A stretch of 30,489 nt of DNA from Agrobacterium fabrum (GTDB taxonomy: Bacteria > Pseudomonadota > Alphaproteobacteria > Rhizobiales > Rhizobiaceae): the NCBI GenBank assembly GCA_003241215.1, contig QFOL01000016.1, positions 1 to 30,489 of the forward strand, read 5' to 3'. The notes under the pieces are model-generated. The model did no database searches. It saw nothing but the letters and a program-made list of their open reading frames with translations, and had not been told where the DNA came from. Within the stretch, counting starts at the first letter, position 1. Every line of letters starts with the position of its first letter. Shown here piece after piece: positions 17,139-25,304 of this stretch. A program made the position numbers and the translations under genes.

Positions 17139-18089
17139 TCAGTAGTTCACGGTCACGACCACGGTGTCGGAGTAATTTCCCGGCGCCGGCGTATTCTGCG
17201 CCGGTACGCGTCCATAAACGGTCAGTGTCTGCAGGCTGCCTGTTCCGGTGCCGGTGGCAATCTGGCCGGCGGCGCTTCCCCAAACATTGGTGCGGTTCAC
17301 GTCGCGATAGAGGCCGTAGACTATCGATGCGCCGCCCTGCACCATCTGGCGCGCGGCGGGCGGGCTGTTGCTCAGCCCGCCATTCAGCGCAACGCTGTAG
17401 TTCAGGCTGGTGGTGCAGGTGAGGTTGATGGCGCCTGTCGCATCGACCGCCGTGTTGAGCACGCCGTGGCTGCCGAAATCGATGTTCTGGGCGGAGATGA
17501 TACAGGTCGGCGCCACCGCGGCCGTCACGTTGAACGGGACCTGGGTGGGGTTCTGGGTCACGGAAGAGCAGCTCGGTGCGAGCAACGTATAGCTCGTATA
17601 GGTGAAGTTGGTCTCCGCGCCGGCAAAGCTGGAGAGATAAAGGCCGCGCGCCGCCGAGGCCTGGCCGGCGTTGATGCGGCCATAGACGGTGCGGCTGGTG
17701 GTGTTTATCAAAAGCGGCAGCGCCATGTCGATCGGCGGAGGCGATCCGAGCGCGGGCTGGGTGACCGATCCCCAGGAGGTGGTCCGCGCGGGGTTTTGAT
17801 AGAGCTGGTAATTGAGAATGTTGCTGCCCTGAAGCATGCGGCGGATGCCGCCCGACTGTCCGCCGCTTCCGGCATTGATATTGGGGCAGATGCGGATGGA
17901 AAGCGCCAGCGACAGGGGGTTGGAACAGGTGACGGACAGGGTTGCCGTGGTATCCACGGCGCTGCCGCCCGCGAGATTGACGAAGCCGAAATTCATGTCC
18001 GACATGTTGAAGGTGCAGCTTTGCGCCAGCGCCGGAGAGGCGCAGAGAAAGGCGGCGATGGCGAGGGCGGCGCGGGTCCGGACCTTCAT
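17139..18089 (-). CDS. Two-domain spore-coat-U-type pilus protein, likely tip adhesin (CsuE-like)
   Basis: The start is set at the ATG at 18089 (316 residues), which overlaps the usher stop by four bases (ATGA) and opens a clean signal peptide ('MKVRTRAALAIAAFLCASPA', cut after 'ALAQ'). The longer frame adds 25 residues inside the usher gene. Two SCPU-type domains follow: domain 1 begins 'SCTFNMSDMNFGFVNLAGGS' and domain 2 'CIISAQNIDFGSHGV'. The C-terminus 'TVYGRVPAQNTPAPGNYSDT', then 'VVVTVNY', mirrors the end of the single-domain pilin at 21231. In archaic Csu pili the double-domain subunit sits at the tip and contacts surfaces, and its gene is last in the operon, as here. Secreted through the usher encoded just upstream. 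Confidence 0.9.
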   Translation of the reverse strand: MKVRTRAALAIAAFLCASPALAQSCTFNMSDMNFGFVNLAGGSAVDTTATLSVTCSNPLSLALSIRICPNINAGSGGQSGGIRRMLQGSNILNYQLYQNPARTTSWGSVTQPALGSPPPIDMALPLLINTTSRTVYGRINAGQASAARGLYLSSFAGAETNFTYTSYTLLAPSCSSVTQNPTQVPFNVTAAVAPTCIISAQNIDFGSHGVLNTAVDATGAINLTCTTSLNYSVALNGGLSNSPPAARQMVQGGASIVYGLYRDVNRTNVWGSAAGQIATGTGTGSLQTLTVYGRVPAQNTPAPGNYSDTVVVTVNY

Positions 18090-20524
18090 TGAACGCTCCT
18101 GCATATGGTTTCGAGAGTTGCGCGTGTATTGTCGGCGGAAGGCACGGTGATCTCGGCCTCGCACGCGCCTTTCGTCGGTTGCGTGACGTGGAGCCGGTGC
18201 GTTTTGTCGATATTGTCGAGATAGGCCTGCCCGTCATAACCGACGATGAAATCGCGCTTGCCGTCGATTGTGCCTGTCGATCCGGTTTCGATGAATTCGC
18301 CGGCCTCGTTCTTCAGCGTCACCAGCGCCACCTGTCCCTCGGTCTCCACCTTGAAATTGACGACGGCTCCCGCGCGTTCCGTCGGTGTAACAGTCTGTTT
18401 CGTGCGGTCGATGCGGGCGTCGACGGGCAGATTGCCCGGATCGAGACTGATGTTGTTGACGTCGTAGGAGCGCAGGTTCGGAAGCAATATCTTGCCGCGG
18501 CGGTTGGTCTGGCCGATGGGGCGGTTTTCCAGCAGGATATCGACGCCCGGCGCGCCCGCATCCACCACCGCGAAAGCGTCGTCGATCCGGTTGCCGACAA
18601 AGACATCGCCGCCGGCGAGCGCTATCGATCCTTCGATCTGGGCATAGGCCTGCGTCGTGCGGTTGAATTGATCGACGCCGGCCGAAACGCGGGCGGCGCT
18701 GCCGCGATAACTGCCGGAAACGGAGGCGATATCGTTGCCGCCGACCGCGCCGCGCAGACGCCAGCCGTAACTTCCCTCGGCCTGTTCTTCGGATTTTCCG
18801 ACCTCGGCCGTCAGCGAATATCCATCGGCATCCGACGACATGCCGGCCGAACCGGAGACGCCGCCGCCGAACGACCAGGAGAGGCCGGCAAAGATGCCGT
18901 AGGAATCGCTGTCCTCAAGATCCTTGTAGGCGGTGACGAAGATATTGCCGTTTTCTCCGAAAGGCCGCGTGGCGGAAAGACCGAGCAGCCGGGATCGCCG
19001 CTCATCGAAGGTCTCGAGCTCGGTGTAGGAAAAATTGAGGCTGGTCTGATCAAAGCCGAGTTGGGTGGAAACGGAAATCTGGTCCAGGGCGCGCGGCGGC
19101 CGCGCGCTGAGCAGGCCGGATATCGTCCTTATCTCCGACGTATCGGCGGAGACGGACGCCATGTCGTGATAGTCGCCGAATGTCCGCTGCGACCGCGCGT
19201 GAAATTTTACGCCGAGCAATTCGGCCTCGACACTGGCCGAAAGCTGATAACCGCTTTCCCCGCCAAAACGGCTGGTTGCGCCTGAAACCGCCGCCAATCC
19301 ATGGGCTCCGAGGGTGAAGACGCCGCCGAAGCCGACATTGTAGAATTCCTCGCCGCCTTCCGCATGGCCTTCCAGTGTCAGCCCGTCCGAAAATCCGTAA
19401 CGCAACGTTGCCGAGCCCAGCGGTCTGTCATCATAATCGAAGGACGAGGTTCCGTAGTTGCGCCGCGCGAAGCCAAGCTCTGCGGAAAAATCGAGGAGAC
19501 CCTGCGCCAGCAGGTCCGGGGAGGTATAAAACGGCGTTTCGGATACGGTTTCGCGGCCCAGCGCATCCCGCACCACCAGTCTCGCATTGCCGGCGCCGCT
19601 GATGACGGGGAGATTGGTAATCGAGAACGGTCCTTCCGGAACATCCTGCGACAGGCGGCGGATATTGTTGACATAGACGTCGACCGTGGAGGGCACGGCC
19701 GCCGAGCCGGCGAATTCCGGCATCGGCATGGTGACGATATCCGGGCGCAGATCGAAGTTGCGGCGGATCTGCAGGCCGCCGAGCCGGGTCGGGCGCGTCC
19801 AGCTCAGTCCGCCGGTGATCAGGTCGCCGGCGCGGTAGGTCGTCAGCGTTTCCTCATTCGAATAGCTCCAGGTGGTATCGAGACGCTGTGTATCGAATTC
19901 CGACAGGCGCGACGTGCTGAGAACCTGCGATGAGGAAAGCACGCCGAGCGGACCGAAGGCGCGGCTTTCGAGGAGGGCGGAGACGCCGTTGAAATCGGCG
20001 ATATCCGACCAATTGCTGCCGCCGGAGGAGCCATAGACCGTGTAATTCACCAGACCTCCAAAATCGCTCGTGGCCTTTTCCTCTGTCGCTTCGTCCTCTT
20101 CCTGCGGCGGCCTGCCGGAGGCGTCGATCACCTTGCTCGCCCGCGCCGCCATCGGCAGGGTGAAATGCACGGACTGGGTGCCTTCATCGTAACGCGCCAC
20201 CACGTCAGGCAGTCGGGACACATCGATCCAGCCATCTGCGCCGACGGCGCTTTCAACCGGGGATATCCCGATATTCTTCAGCTGCTCCGGCTCGATGAGA
20301 AGCGATCCGGCGTCGTTTTGACGAAAAGTGGCGATCAGGTCCGTCGGAACATCGTTGATGTAGACTTCGAGCTGCAATGGCCCGGCCTCTCCCGGGACAA
20401 TAGAAGTCGGTTGCGCCGCAGGAGGGATATCCTGCGCCACGGAAATACTGCCCGATGAAATGACCGTCAGAGCGGCAATCGTCAAAACGGCAAGGTCAGC
20501 CGCCCGAGACGCGCGCCGTCGCAT
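18086..20524 (-). CDS. Outer-membrane usher of an archaic chaperone-usher pilus (CsuD-like)
   Basis: This 812-residue protein has an N-terminal signal segment and the usher layout. A periplasmic N-domain ('GPLQLEVYINDVPTDLIATF', 'LKNIGI') comes first, then a long beta-barrel region rich in aromatic and glycine residues, with the plug-type segment near 'PSTVDVYVNNIRRLSQDVPE' and 'GPFSITNLPVISGAGNARLV'. Two C-terminal periplasmic domains follow ('GVDILLENRPIGQTNRRGKI' and 'GEFIETGSTGTIDGKRDFIV'). Its start overlaps the chaperone gene by 29 bases, so translation is probably coupled. It forms the outer-membrane pore that assembles the fibre. Size is close to the CsuD family norm and no disruption is seen. 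Confidence 0.93.
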   Translation of the reverse strand: MRRRASRAADLAVLTIAALTVISSGSISVAQDIPPAAQPTSIVPGEAGPLQLEVYINDVPTDLIATFRQNDAGSLLIEPEQLKNIGISPVESAVGADGWIDVSRLPDVVARYDEGTQSVHFTLPMAARASKVIDASGRPPQEEDEATEEKATSDFGGLVNYTVYGSSGGSNWSDIADFNGVSALLESRAFGPLGVLSSSQVLSTSRLSEFDTQRLDTTWSYSNEETLTTYRAGDLITGGLSWTRPTRLGGLQIRRNFDLRPDIVTMPMPEFAGSAAVPSTVDVYVNNIRRLSQDVPEGPFSITNLPVISGAGNARLVVRDALGRETVSETPFYTSPDLLAQGLLDFSAELGFARRNYGTSSFDYDDRPLGSATLRYGFSDGLTLEGHAEGGEEFYNVGFGGVFTLGAHGLAAVSGATSRFGGESGYQLSASVEAELLGVKFHARSQRTFGDYHDMASVSADTSEIRTISGLLSARPPRALDQISVSTQLGFDQTSLNFSYTELETFDERRSRLLGLSATRPFGENGNIFVTAYKDLEDSDSYGIFAGLSWSFGGGVSGSAGMSSDADGYSLTAEVGKSEEQAEGSYGWRLRGAVGGNDIASVSGSYRGSAARVSAGVDQFNRTTQAYAQIEGSIALAGGDVFVGNRIDDAFAVVDAGAPGVDILLENRPIGQTNRRGKILLPNLRSYDVNNISLDPGNLPVDARIDRTKQTVTPTERAGAVVNFKVETEGQVALVTLKNEAGEFIETGSTGTIDGKRDFIVGYDGQAYLDNIDKTHRLHVTQPTKGACEAEITVPSADNTRATLETICRSVQ

Positions 20525-21209
20525 TGACGGGGCCGCCTTCGCTGTCTGCCGAAATCTTCAGGGTGCCGCCGGCCCTGCCGCCGGTTGCCGGAACAAGGAA
20601 GCTTGCGGCGGATTTGCCGAGCACATAGCCCACCAGCCCCTGCTGCCGGGCAATCGGCTGGCCGCTGCCGGAAAGCATCAGGTTGGCGATCCTTATCCGC
20701 CTGTCGCCCGCATTGGATACCGAGACCCTGTACCCTTTGCCCTGCGGCGTAACCTTCCAGACCGGCTGCGCATCGCCCGTGGAGGCGGGCGAGAAGAAAA
20801 CCGGTATGGAGTGGCGCACCACCAGATTGACGGTGCCGGATTGCGGTTTTCCCGCCGGCGGCAATTCGTCGACGATGACGCGGTAGCTCTCCTCAGCCCG
20901 CAGCGGCGCCTTGGACAGCCGGACGATGCGGATAAGATTTTCCGCGCCGCCCTTGAGCTGCGTCATCGGCGGGCTGGCGACGACGTCCTGCGCCGCCGTA
21001 TAGACATCCTGCCCGTTCTGCTGGGTCCAGCGGAAAATCCGGACCTGAACATTGATCGGGGTTTTCGCATCGTTCCAGATGCGCAGGCTGGAGGCCGCCG
21101 TGGGCGCTTTAAGATCCAGAAGCACGGGTGCGACCCGCAATGATGCAGCCTGTGAAGGTGAAACACTCAAACCGGCAAAAAACGCAGCCGCTAAGGTAAA
21201 AACACGCAT
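20496..21209 (-). CDS. Periplasmic pilus chaperone (CsuC-like)
   Basis: This 237-residue protein has a signal peptide ('MRVFTLAAAFFAGLSVSPSQ', cut near residue 21) and two immunoglobulin-like domains. 'SLRVAPVLLDLKAPTAASSL' and 'WNDAKTPINVQVRIFRW' form the first strands, and 'KAPLRAEESYRVIVDELPP' is the edge segment typical of archaic chaperones. The 'VVRHSIPVFFSP' stretch leads into domain 2. It should hold pilin subunits in the periplasm by donor-strand complementation and pass them to the usher, whose gene overlaps its end. It is the second gene of the pilus operon, 21 bases after the major subunit. Confidence 0.92.
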   Translation of the reverse strand: MRVFTLAAAFFAGLSVSPSQAASLRVAPVLLDLKAPTAASSLRIWNDAKTPINVQVRIFRWTQQNGQDVYTAAQDVVASPPMTQLKGGAENLIRIVRLSKAPLRAEESYRVIVDELPPAGKPQSGTVNLVVRHSIPVFFSPASTGDAQPVWKVTPQGKGYRVSVSNAGDRRIRIANLMLSGSGQPIARQQGLVGYVLGKSAASFLVPATGGRAGGTLKISADSEGGPVNATARVSGG

Positions 21210-21230
21210 GCGCGATCCTCCCTGTGGCGA

Positions 21231-21728
21231 TCAGTAGTTGAGCGTGGCCGTCACCGTATCGGTATAGACGCCGACCGCGGGTGTCGTCTGGGCAGGTACG
21301 CGCCCATAGACAGTGAAAGTCTGCGGTGCGCCGGTGCCCGTGCCCGTTTGCCGGTCCGTTCCCACGGTGTTGCCCCACACCGTGCTGTGCGCCGCAGTCG
21401 TATAAAGCGAATAGGAAATGGTCGCGCCCGCCGGCGATGTCATCAGACGGTTGGCGACCGTCGCCCCGGAGCCGGCGCCGGCGCTGAGGCCGAGGCTGAA
21501 GGGCGTGCTTGCCGTGCATTGCACGACAATGTCGCTGGTCGCGTCGATATTGCCGCCGATGACGCCATTGGTGCCGAAATTGAGATTACCGGCGGAGTTG
21601 ATCTGGCACGCCGCCTGAATGGTGATCTGGACGTTGAAATTCGTCGTGGCGACCTGCGCGATCCCCGATGCCGGTGTGAGAACCAGTGCCGCAAACGATA
21701 ATAGATAGCCTGATGCTGCAAACTTCAT
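21231..21728 (-). CDS. Spore-coat-U-type major pilin (CsuA/B-like)
   Basis: This 165-residue protein has a signal peptide (about 24 residues, ending 'SGIAQ') followed by one SCPU domain: 'FNVQITIQAACQINSAGNLN', 'FGTNGVIGGNIDATSDIVVQ' and a second Cys in 'VQCTAS', giving one likely disulfide. The end 'TVYGRVPAQTTPAVGVYTDT', then 'VTATLNY', is the usual C-terminal strand. GGGGAGG lies just before the ATG. As the first gene of the operon it is probably the main fibre subunit. No separate CsuA or CsuB minor subunits are present, so this is a reduced four-gene version of the csu layout. Confidence 0.92.
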   Translation of the reverse strand: MKFAASGYLLSFAALVLTPASGIAQVATTNFNVQITIQAACQINSAGNLNFGTNGVIGGNIDATSDIVVQCTASTPFSLGLSAGAGSGATVANRLMTSPAGATISYSLYTTAAHSTVWGNTVGTDRQTGTGTGAPQTFTVYGRVPAQTTPAVGVYTDTVTATLNY

Positions 21729-21777
21729 GCTGCCTCCCCAAGCTGTTGCGCTGCTGACTTTCCGATGCGCAACATGG

Positions 21778-21800
21778 AATTACGCCAATAACGGGTAATT
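21778..21800. promoter_or_regulatory. Inverted repeat upstream of the pilin gene
   Basis: AATTAC and GTAATT are perfect 6-base arms separated by 11 bases, 50-72 bases upstream of the pilin ATG. The position would suit a regulator binding near the pilus promoter. The regulator is unknown. Confidence 0.35.
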
Positions 21801-21828
21801 AGAATGACCTAATATTCGCGCTGATTTG

Positions 21829-21844
21829 GTTAACGAATCCTTAA
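21829..21844 (-). promoter_or_regulatory. CtrA-type binding box upstream of the pilus operon
   Basis: The minus strand reads TTAAGGATTCGTTAAC, an exact match to the full CtrA consensus TTAA-N7-TTAAC of alphaproteobacteria. It lies about 100 bases upstream of the first pilus gene and in its orientation. CtrA is the conserved cell-cycle response regulator of this class and often controls motility and surface structures. Control of this operon is inferred. Confidence 0.6.
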
Positions 21845-22093
21845 TGGCGATCCCTGAAAAACCACTGGCTGAAATGCAGCGGTTGCCACAATCAAAAGTG
21901 TATGGTCCGCGGCGGATTTTGTGGCTCCCGATCGGGGTTAAATCCCGTCTACGAGTTTTTTACTGAAAGGCGACATCTTGTCAGCCGGCCCCGGTTGGCG
22001 TAGTCGAAATCGATAGAAACCACGGGCCGATTAACAGTACCGTTCGGTGGCGCTCTGCACCGGCTCCATAGACATCACGACGTTGGGATTGCG

Positions 22094-24883
22094 ATGAACC
22101 TTTACCTGGATTACCTGGCTGAAATCAAAAGCAGAGAACAACAGGGGCTTGCTCCCAAACCGATCGACGACGGCGCGCTGACGGCCGAAATCATCGAACT
22201 CATCAAGGACGCCGGCAGCGAACACCGCACTGACGCCCTGAAATTCTTCATCTACAACACCCTGCCGGGCACCACCAGCGCCGCCGGCGTCAAGGCGGCC
22301 TTCCTGAAGCAGATCATCCTCGGCGAAGTCGTCGTGCCGGAGATCACCCCTTCCTTCGCGCTGGAACTGCTGTCGCACATGAAGGGCGGCCCGTCGATAA
22401 AGGTGCTGCTCGATGTTGCGCTCGGTAACGATGCCGCGATTGCAGCCGAGGCCGGCGAAGTGCTGAAGACCCAGGTCTTCCTTTATGACGCCGATATGTT
22501 CCGCCTGCGCGACGCCTACAAGGCCGGCAACGCCATCGCCAGGGACGTGCTGGAAAGCTACGCCAAGGCCGAATTCTTCACCAAGCTTCCCGACGTCGAA
22601 GACGAGATCAAGATCGTCACCTTCATCGCCGCCGAAGGCGATATTTCCACCGACCTCCTGTCTCCCGGCAACCAGGCGCATTCGCGTTCGGACCGCCAGC
22701 TGCACGGCCAGTGTATGATCTCGCCGGAAGCGCAGGCGGAAATCGTCGCGCTGCAGAAGCAGCATCCGGACAAGCGGGTGATGATGATCGCCGAAAAGGG
22801 CACGATGGGCGTCGGCTCGTCGCGCATGTCGGGCGTCAACAACGTGGCGCTGTGGACCGGCAAGCAGGCCAGCCCCTATGTGCCCTTCGTCAATTACGCC
22901 CCCATCGTCGCCGGCACCAACGGCATCTCGCCGATTTTCGCCACCACCGTCGATGTGACGGGCGGCATCGGCATCAACCTGAAGAACTGGGTGAAGAAGC
23001 TCGGCGAAGACGGCAAGCCGATCCTCAACAATGACGGCAACCCGATCCTCGAGCAGAAATATTCGGTTGAAACAGGCACCGTCCTCAAGATTGACGCCAA
23101 GAACCGCAAGCTCCGCGACGAGGCCGGCACGGAGCTGGTGGATATCGCCTCTTCCTTCACGCCCCAGAAGATGGAGTTCATGAAGGCCGGCAGCTCTTAC
23201 GCTATCGTCTTCGGCAAGAAGCTCCAGACATTTGCGGCTGAAACGCTCGGTGTCGAGACCACTCCGGTCTTCGCGCCCAACAAGGAAATCGCGATCGAAG
23301 GCCAGGGCCTCACCGCCGTCGAGAAGATTTTCAACCGCAACGCCGTCGGCGTCACCCCCGGCAAGGTGCTGCATGCCGGCTCGGACGTTCGCGTCAAGGT
23401 CAACATCGTCGGCTCGCAGGATACGACCGGCCTGATGACCGCGCAGGAACTGGAAGCGATGGCGGCAACCGTCATTTCGCCGCTGGTGGATGGCGCCTAT
23501 CAGTCGGGCTGCCACACAGCCTCCGTCTGGGACAAGAAGGCGCAGGCGAATATTCCGAAGCTCATGTCCTTCATGAACAATTTCGGCGTCATCACCGCGC
23601 GCGATCCGAAGGGCGCCTATCACTCCATGACGGACGTGATCCACAAGGTGCTGAACGACATCACCGTGGATGACTGGGCGATCATCATCGGCGGCGACAG
23701 CCACACCCGCATGTCCAAGGGCGTCGCCTTCGGCGCTGACTCCGGCACCGTCGCACTGGCGCTGGCAACGGGCGAGGCGACCATGCCGATCCCGCAATCG
23801 GTCAAGGTCACCTTCAAGGGCACGATGCAGCCCTATATGGACTTCCGCGACGTGGTGCACGCCACGCAGGCGCAGATGCTGAAGCAGCACGGCGACAACG
23901 TCTTCCAGGGCCGCATCATCGAAGTGCATATCGGCACGCTGCTTGCCGACCAGGCCTTCACCTTCACCGACTGGACGGCCGAAATGAAGGCCAAGGCGTC
24001 GATCTGCATTTCGCAGGACGAAACGCTGATCGAGTCGCTGGAAATTGCCAAGTCGCGCATTCAGATCATGATCGACAAGGGCATGGATAACCCCGCCCAG
24101 ACGCTCAAGGGCCTGATTGCCAAGGCGGATCAGCGCATCGCCGAAATCCGCTCCGGCGAAAAGCCGGCGCTGACGCCCGATGACAATGCGAAATATTTCG
24201 CCGAAGTCGTCGTGGATCTCGACGTGATCGACGAGCCGATGATCGCCGACCCTGACGTCAACAACAACGACGTGTCCCGACGCTACACCCACGATACGAT
24301 CCGCCCGGTCTCCTATTACGGCGGCACCAAGAAGGTCGATCTCGGTTTCGTCGGTTCGTGCATGGTGCACAAGGGCGATATGAAGATCGTCGCCCAGATG
24401 CTGAAGAACATCGAGAAGTCCGAAGGCAAGGTGGAGTTCAAGGCGCCGCTCGTCGTCGCCGCGCCGACCTACAACATCATCGATGAACTGAAGGCGGAAG
24501 GCGACTGGGAAATCCTGCAGAAATATTCCGGCTTCGAGTTCGACGATCTGAAGCCGAAAACCACCAACCGGACGGAATACGAGAATATTCTCTATCTCGA
24601 ACGCCCGGGCTGCAACCTGTGCATGGGCAACCAGGAAAAGGCCGAAAAGGGGGACACCGTTCTGGCGACCTCCACCCGCCTGTTCCAGGGCCGCGTGGTG
24701 GAAGACACGGCTGAGAAGAAGGGCGAATCGCTTCTGGCCTCCACGCCGGTCGTGGTGCTCTCGGCCATCCTCGGCCGCACGCCGAGCATCGAGGAATATC
24801 GCTCCGCCGTCGAAGGAATCGATCTGACGAAGTTCGCCCCGCCGAAGGTAACGCCGATCGATTCCCAGTCGGTTCACTATTGA
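22094..24883 (+). CDS. acnB: Aconitate hydratase B (long form)
   Basis: This 929-residue cytosolic iron-sulfur enzyme interconverts citrate and isocitrate in the TCA cycle; the family often also hydrates 2-methyl-cis-aconitate. The N-terminal 160 residues form the HEAT-like domain peculiar to AcnB. The three 4Fe-4S cysteines are in 'FVGSCM' (Cys756) and 'GCNLCMGNQ' (Cys840, Cys843). Substrate-loop motifs such as 'GGDSHTRMSKGVAFGADSGT' are intact. It is about 65 residues longer than E. coli AcnB (865), mainly through insertions in the swivel and C-terminal parts ('LKNWVKKLGEDGKPILNNDG'). Rhizobia usually rely on the unrelated-layout AcnA, so this may be a second aconitase. It is a single-gene unit ended by a strong terminator and faces away from the pilus operon. 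Confidence 0.95.
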   Translation: MNLYLDYLAEIKSREQQGLAPKPIDDGALTAEIIELIKDAGSEHRTDALKFFIYNTLPGTTSAAGVKAAFLKQIILGEVVVPEITPSFALELLSHMKGGPSIKVLLDVALGNDAAIAAEAGEVLKTQVFLYDADMFRLRDAYKAGNAIARDVLESYAKAEFFTKLPDVEDEIKIVTFIAAEGDISTDLLSPGNQAHSRSDRQLHGQCMISPEAQAEIVALQKQHPDKRVMMIAEKGTMGVGSSRMSGVNNVALWTGKQASPYVPFVNYAPIVAGTNGISPIFATTVDVTGGIGINLKNWVKKLGEDGKPILNNDGNPILEQKYSVETGTVLKIDAKNRKLRDEAGTELVDIASSFTPQKMEFMKAGSSYAIVFGKKLQTFAAETLGVETTPVFAPNKEIAIEGQGLTAVEKIFNRNAVGVTPGKVLHAGSDVRVKVNIVGSQDTTGLMTAQELEAMAATVISPLVDGAYQSGCHTASVWDKKAQANIPKLMSFMNNFGVITARDPKGAYHSMTDVIHKVLNDITVDDWAIIIGGDSHTRMSKGVAFGADSGTVALALATGEATMPIPQSVKVTFKGTMQPYMDFRDVVHATQAQMLKQHGDNVFQGRIIEVHIGTLLADQAFTFTDWTAEMKAKASICISQDETLIESLEIAKSRIQIMIDKGMDNPAQTLKGLIAKADQRIAEIRSGEKPALTPDDNAKYFAEVVVDLDVIDEPMIADPDVNNNDVSRRYTHDTIRPVSYYGGTKKVDLGFVGSCMVHKGDMKIVAQMLKNIEKSEGKVEFKAPLVVAAPTYNIIDELKAEGDWEILQKYSGFEFDDLKPKTTNRTEYENILYLERPGCNLCMGNQEKAEKGDTVLATSTRLFQGRVVEDTAEKKGESLLASTPVVVLSAILGRTPSIEEYRSAVEGIDLTKFAPPKVTPIDSQSVHY

Positions 24884-24892
24884 GCATCGGAC

Positions 24893-24914
24893 TTCGCAGG
24901 CTTCGGCCTGCGAA
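24893..24914 (+). other. UUCG-tetraloop hairpin after acnB
   Basis: TTCGCAGGC and GCCTGCGAA form a perfect 9-bp stem with a TTCG loop, an unusually stable RNA hairpin, 9 bases after the acnB stop. No T-run follows. It may protect the mRNA 3' end or slow polymerase before the true terminator 44 bases on. Confidence 0.6.
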
Positions 24915-24957
24915 TGCCCGCAGGCATGGGCCGCGTGTAGCGGCATCGGATCAACAG

Positions 24958-24988
24958 ACGCAGCGGAATTGATTTCCGCTGCGTTTTC
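24958..24988 (+). terminator. Intrinsic terminator of acnB
   Basis: ACGCAGCGGAA and TTCCGCTGCGT form a perfect 11-bp stem with a 5-base loop (TTGAT), running into TTTTCATTT. It is 75 bases after the acnB stop codon. Confidence 0.88.
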
Positions 24989-25304
24989 ATTTGTATGGCG
25001 ATGATCTCTTATAATTCGATGTAACAGGAAAACGGGCTTGAGCGGGGCAAATTGTCAGCCCTTGCATGGTCCGGGTAACACTTCATTTAGTGGTTTTGTG
25101 AAATCTAAAATACGCAGGTTCCAAGGTTTCATCGGCGGAGCCGGTAGAACAAGCGGACCCGTGACGACCTGCCCGGCGGCGGCTCGAAGACGGCATCCGC
25201 TTGTCGCCCCATGAGGAGGGGCAACAGCTACCCGCAATGTTTCATCATATGGTTCTCCGACCTCCCGTGCGGGCGGCTGGAGAGCGCTTGCCTTGAGGCC
25301 ATTC
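24989..25304. other. Intergenic region upstream of the chemoreceptor
   Basis: These 316 bases follow the acnB terminator. They are relatively A/T-rich up to about 25120 and GC-richer afterwards. I see no convincing gene and no clear promoter; the chemoreceptor promoter is presumably here. Confidence 0.5.

Larger units (their letters stand above)
21729..22093. other. Divergent control region between the pilus operon and acnB
   Basis: These 365 bases separate the leftward pilus operon from the rightward aconitase gene. The half nearer the pilus is A/T-rich for this window and holds an inverted repeat AATTAC-N11-GTAATT (21778-21800) and a CtrA-type box (21829-21844). The half nearer acnB has no clear promoter by eye; the acnB ribosome site (TTGGGA) is modest. 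No gene is supported here. Confidence 0.6.

Noticed and set aside
15691..18237. An 848-codon minus-strand frame opposite the ABC-F gene and running into the pilus tip gene
   Set aside because: It is out of frame with the tip gene and its translation lacks any family signature; both real genes explain the region.
22031..24946. A 971-codon open frame on the minus strand, antisense to acnB and longer than it
   Set aside because: acnB has complete family motifs. The antisense product is His/Arg/Asp-rich with no recognisable domain, as expected for the reverse strand of GC-rich coding DNA.
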